NCBI GenBank assembly: GCA_035772735.1
Contig: JASDFA010000010.1
Coordinates: 154,444,501 to 154,508,500, forward strand
DNA length: 64,000 bases
From: Datura wrightii
Lineage: Eukaryota; Streptophyta; Magnoliopsida; Solanales; Solanaceae
Direction: 5' to 3'
The notes under the pieces are model-generated. The model was given only the letters and a program-made list of their open reading frames with translations, had not been told where the DNA came from and did no database searches. Of this stretch, positions 60,468 through 64,000 are shown piece by piece (positions within the stretch are counted from its first letter, which is position 1; each line of letters begins with the position of its first letter). The translations under genes were made by a program, and so were the position numbers.

Positions 60468-61495
60468 GCCTCATTTGTTTGCACTTAATGGAGGTATGAA
60501 TCTGAATAGTTTAGTCCTTAGGCCAGTAAGTGCGTTTGTTTTCATTAAGATTTAAGCACTTATTTCATCTGAATAGGTCTTAATCATTTAGATTTGGAAG
60601 AGTCTTAATACCATTAAGAGGTCTATTTGTTTGAATAATTTTCATCATCCCTACCCGTAACCACTAACCACCACCATTAACCACATCTATCATCGCAACT
60701 ACCACCACCAGTCAACACCACCACCAACTACCTCTGCCACTATTATCAACCACCATTACCGTCGCCAACCATCCTAATATCACAACAACCATTGATAACC
60801 ATCATTGCTATCATCCACTACTCTCAGTTACGACACATACCCCCTCCATTAGTATAATTATATTCACTACCATTACCATCACCACCACCACCGTCGTCAC
60901 CTTTACCACCATTATCACTCACTACCACTACTGCAATCAATCTCTACTACCAACCACCTTCACCATCAAAACGAGCACCGCGACCAACTACTACCAACAC
61001 ATAATCAACCACCACATATTCTTCAGCCACCACCATCAACACCACAACACTTGATATTAACCAACTTCACCATCACAACCACCACCAATCGTCACCATCA
61101 CGTCAGTCACTACAACACCAACCACCCCCATCATCATAACTATCACCAGCACCATTGCTAGCAACTATCACCACCATAATTATTAGCCACTAACACCATG
61201 CATTACAACAACCACCATTGCGAATCATCTCCACTGTTAATAGCGAATATAAATATTTTATCTTTTTATCAGATAATAAATTTATTTTATCAAATCGATA
61301 TTTTTTTTAATATTTAATTACTTTTTTATTTGAATTGTATATTTAACATAAATATAAATAAATAAAGTATGCACATTCAGATGTTGAAAAAAAAAAGTCT
61401 TAATCATTTAGTGTTCAGATGTAGAGACAACATCTTAATAATTCAGATGTGCATTTAGATTCAGACGTCTTAATCTTAATGGAAACAAATGAGCC
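60468..61495. mobile_element. hAT-like element with ACC/ATC-rich core
   Basis: The termini GCCTCATTTGTTT and, in reverse, GGCTCATTTGTTT match at 12 of 13 bases and are flanked by CTAAG on both sides (part of a possible 8-bp duplication). Subterminal CTTAAT/ATTAAG motifs occur at both ends. The core (60644-61240) is a degenerate CCA/CAT/AAC trinucleotide tract with very little G. Confidence 0.65.
60644..61240 (+). repeat. G-poor degenerate ACC/ATC trinucleotide tract
   Basis: About 600 bp made mostly of CACCAC, CATCAC and AACCACC words with few G on this strand. It lies inside the hAT-like element. Confidence 0.85.
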
Positions 61496-61665
61496 CTAAG
61501 TCTAACCTCAAAAATGCAATTGACAAATTATATGACTCAATCATGTCATGCACAAACACAGAGAGTTAACTGGGAAAGGATCCCTAGAGTACTTATTAAC
61601 CTCTTGGCTGCTAAATAAATCAAGAAGTTAACTTACATAGGAATTAGCCTTGTTATATCTAAGCC

Positions 61666-61872
61666 TTAAACTAGACATTTTTGCTTTGTATAGCTGAAAG
61701 GCCCCTCTAATTTCTTGAGGTAGGTTGTTGAAATTAAAGTCCAGTTCAATCCATAGACTAGTGTAATCGTTATCAATATACCATAATGGACAACAAGGGC
61801 TTCTGCCTCGTTATTATTATGGCATATAACAGGAAACTGAGAAGGCAACAATCAAGTTACCACTTTCATCTC
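61666..61872 (-). pseudogene. RNase H-like fragment, probably from a LINE retrotransposon
   Basis: The minus strand reads DESGNLIVAFS, then (frame change) NNNEAEALVVHYGI, then (frame change) SLWIELDFN. This order (G-x-I-x-F, N-x-AEA-LA-GL, IELDS) is that of the plant RNase H-like domain found in LINE-type elements. Short and frameshifted; assignment is tentative. Confidence 0.5.
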
Positions 61873-62257
61873 TGTGAGAAAAATACTTTATTTTTCTTCA
61901 TGTTTTACCTTTAAGATTAATTATTTATTTTTCAAGTCCGTTGAGATTATACACTAATTAATATAAATCAATATATATATAAAGGAGACCTAGAGGCATG
62001 CTGGCATGCTAATGTGGCATGCCTCTACGGCCTCCAATCCCATTTTTCTTTTTTTGTGGTTTTTTGAAACTATTTTCTCATTATTAAAATTATTTTATTA
62101 ACTCATTTATTTAGTTATTATTGTCATTTAGTGTTATCACAATGTATAAAGAGAGTTAAATATAACATATTTAACATAATTAAGAAAAAAAATAATTAGA
62201 AGAGTTAAAAGAATAAATTTTTAAATTATTTTCTTTTAATATAACACATCTAAATCT

Positions 62258-62304
62258 ACCTCCCTCCCTCCCTCCCTCCCTACCTACCTACCTATCTATC
62301 TATT

Positions 62305-62340
<36 letters not shown>
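62258..62340 (+). repeat. Compound microsatellite (CCTC)n-(CTAC)n-(CTAT)n-(AT)n
   Basis: Blocks of CCTC, then CTAC, then CTAT, then AT follow one another, each differing by one base from its neighbour. Confidence 0.9.
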
Positions 62341-62342
<2 letters not shown>

Positions 62343-62929
62343 GACAAGGATTCAATATCTTTTTTCTTATTTTTTGATAATTTTCCTCACATTTCTATTT
62401 ACTTATTATTATACCAAAATAAATGTATCAATTACTACTCACTCTATTTATTTTTATTTTATTGTAAATAATTAAATATTTCAAAATTCACTAGTCCACT
62501 TATTTCTATTCTTTATTGTAATTTTTAAAAATCTAAATATTTAATGCAACCTTTCATTTCCTCTATAAAGAATAAAAATATGCTAAAATGAAATATGTGT
62601 GTGTGAATATCATATTACTATATAAGTGAGAAGCCTCTTAGTTGAAAAGTTAAATTACCAAAATGTCCATTTGATAATAAACGACTATTTTACCCTTTAC
62701 TTAAACACTACTCCTATTAATAATTTTATACAAAAAAGTAAATTTATTTTTTAATAAATATAAATATATATAAAAGACCCAAAGTATAAAATTAAAAGAC
62801 TAAAATAATCATCAAAAGTTAAATGACATTTTTGCCCTTCAATCAAACACCAATTCTATAACATTTTTGTGTAGAATTGTAAATAAACATCCTAAATTAA
62901 TTATCTTTTTCTATTTTTCCCTTGATCCC

Positions 62930-62964
<35 letters not shown>

Positions 62965-63214
62965 GAGACTTAGAGGCATGTTGATGTGGCATGCCTCTAA
63001 GACCTTCATTCCCATTTTTCTTTTTTTGTGTTTTTTTTTTGACTGTTTTCTCTTTTTTTAAATTATTTTATTAACTCATTTATTTAATTATTGTTGTCAT
63101 TTAATGTTATCACAATGAATAAAGAGTGTTAAATATAACATGATTAAGAAAAAAAATATAATTAAGAGATTAAAAGAATAATTTTTTTAAATTATTTTTT
63201 TTAATATAACACAT

Positions 63215-63259
63215 CTAAATCTATATATATATATATATATAATCTATCTATCTATCTAC

Positions 63260-63307
<48 letters not shown>

Positions 63308-63324
63308 ATCTATATCTATATCTA

Positions 63325-63391
<67 letters not shown>

Positions 63392-63414
63392 ATCTATATC
63401 TATATCTATATCTA

Positions 63415-63475
<61 letters not shown>
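63215..63475 (+). repeat. Long TATC/TATATC compound microsatellite
   Basis: About 260 bp of TATC tetranucleotide arrays interrupted twice by TATATC hexanucleotide arrays, with AT dinucleotide runs at both ends. Highly mutable. Confidence 0.95.
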
Positions 63476-63480
<5 letters not shown>

Positions 63481-64000
63481 AGGCATTAGAGAAGTGATGT
63501 GACACTTCTCTTCGGACAAGAATTCTATTTATCTTTTTTCTCATTTTTTGATAATTTCCTTCTCATTCTATTTACTTATTATTATACAAAATAAATGTGT
63601 CAATTACTACTCACTCTATTTATTTTTATTTTATTGTAAAAAATTAAATATTTCAAAATTTACCACTCTAGTTATTTTTATTCTTTATTGTAATATTTAA
63701 ATATCTATATATTTACTACTGCAACCTTGCATTTCCTCTATAAAGAATAAAAATATACTAAAATAAAATATGTGTGTATGTGTGAATGTCATATTAATAT
63801 ATAAGTGCGAAACCCCTTAGTTGAAAAGTTGAATTATCAAAATATCCATTAAATAATAAATGACCATTTTACCCTTTACTTAAACACTACTCCTATTATT
63901 AATTTTGTACAAAAAAGTAAATTTAACTTGTAATAAATATAAATATATATAAAAGACCCAAAGTATAAAATTAAAAGACCAAAATAACCATCATAAGTTA

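Larger units (their letters stand above)
61981..64000 (+). repeat. Tandem duplication of a Helitron-like unit (about 1 kb), second copy cut by window end
   Basis: The unit begins TATATAAAGGAGACCTAGAG at about 61976 and again at 62956 (980 bp apart). Both copies continue ATGTGGCATGCCTCTA.., CCCATTTTTCTTTTTTTGTG.., a tetranucleotide/AT microsatellite, GGACAAGRATTC.. (62342 and 63514), and AAGTGAGAAGCC..AGTTGAAAAGTT (62625 and about 63802). The larger offset in the second half (about 1172 bp) is explained by expansion of the TATC repeat. No coding region. Related to 39414-39745 and to the 33-35 kb block. Confidence 0.85.

Noticed and set aside
60644..61240. Open Thr/Pro/His-rich reading in the ACC/ATC tract
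   Set aside because: No start context, stops in each frame, and low-complexity composition. Treated as a repeat.

Overview
This is nuclear DNA of a flowering plant, most likely Solanaceae (Solanum or a close relative). The evidence is spliced genes with GT..AG introns and plant protein families, very AT-rich intergenic DNA, and plant transposon classes throughout (copia, Ty3/gypsy, solo LTRs, hAT-, Mutator-, CACTA- and Stowaway-like MITEs, Helitron ends). There are no operons, CRISPR arrays or prokaryotic systems. Species is inferred from repeat style and is not proven.

Gene-rich left third (1-23.7 kb). A decayed copia retrotransposon (1-2457) ends about 160 bp beyond the second exon of a minus-strand gene for a plastid-targeted SNARE-associated/DedA-type membrane protein (2617-4478). 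The rest of that gene is not visible. Next, on the plus strand, is a nine-exon gene that I identify as PARTING DANCERS (PTD), a meiotic crossover protein (6849-9338). It carries an apparent one-base frameshift in an A7 run. Facing it on the minus strand is a complete 18-exon gene for bifunctional aspartokinase/homoserine dehydrogenase (13642-23569; 920 codons plus stop), a branch-point enzyme of aspartate-family amino-acid synthesis. The two convergent genes are separated by nested transposons: an hAT-like element holds two Mutator-like long-TIR elements, and one of those holds a 160-bp solo LTR.

Repeat-dominated middle (23.7-51.8 kb). No host gene was found here. It holds long-inverted-repeat (foldback) elements at 24.4, 25.5 and 50.8 kb, hAT-type MITEs at 27 kb, and a block of 108-bp tandem repeats and AAT microsatellites ending in two Helitron 3' termini (34865 and 35858). 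It also holds a TA-flanked MITE at 36.6 kb and a truncated Ty3/gypsy element of Athila type (about 40.5-46.6 kb, minus strand). The gag gene of that element is split by a 2.78-kb solo LTR. A second solo LTR of 2.58 kb lies at 48130-50712. Both solo LTRs have exact 5-bp target duplications and unusual tandem hairpins.

Right part (52-64 kb). A two-exon degenerate pseudogene of a plant-specific protein (52.2-55.2 kb) is followed by an intact two-exon LOB-domain (LBD) transcription factor gene (56393-57313). After that come a CACTA-type MITE, a duplicated block, an hAT-like element with a G-poor ACC/ATC tract, a RNase H-like fragment, and a tandem duplication of Helitron-like 5' ends with large TATC microsatellites that runs off the window.

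The genes are functionally unrelated neighbours. No new multi-gene system is visible. The most novel material is structural: near-palindromic foldback elements, hairpin arrays in LTRs, and subterminal hairpins whose stems differ in sequence but keep pairing. All exon boundaries were read by eye from splice consensus, phase and family similarity.
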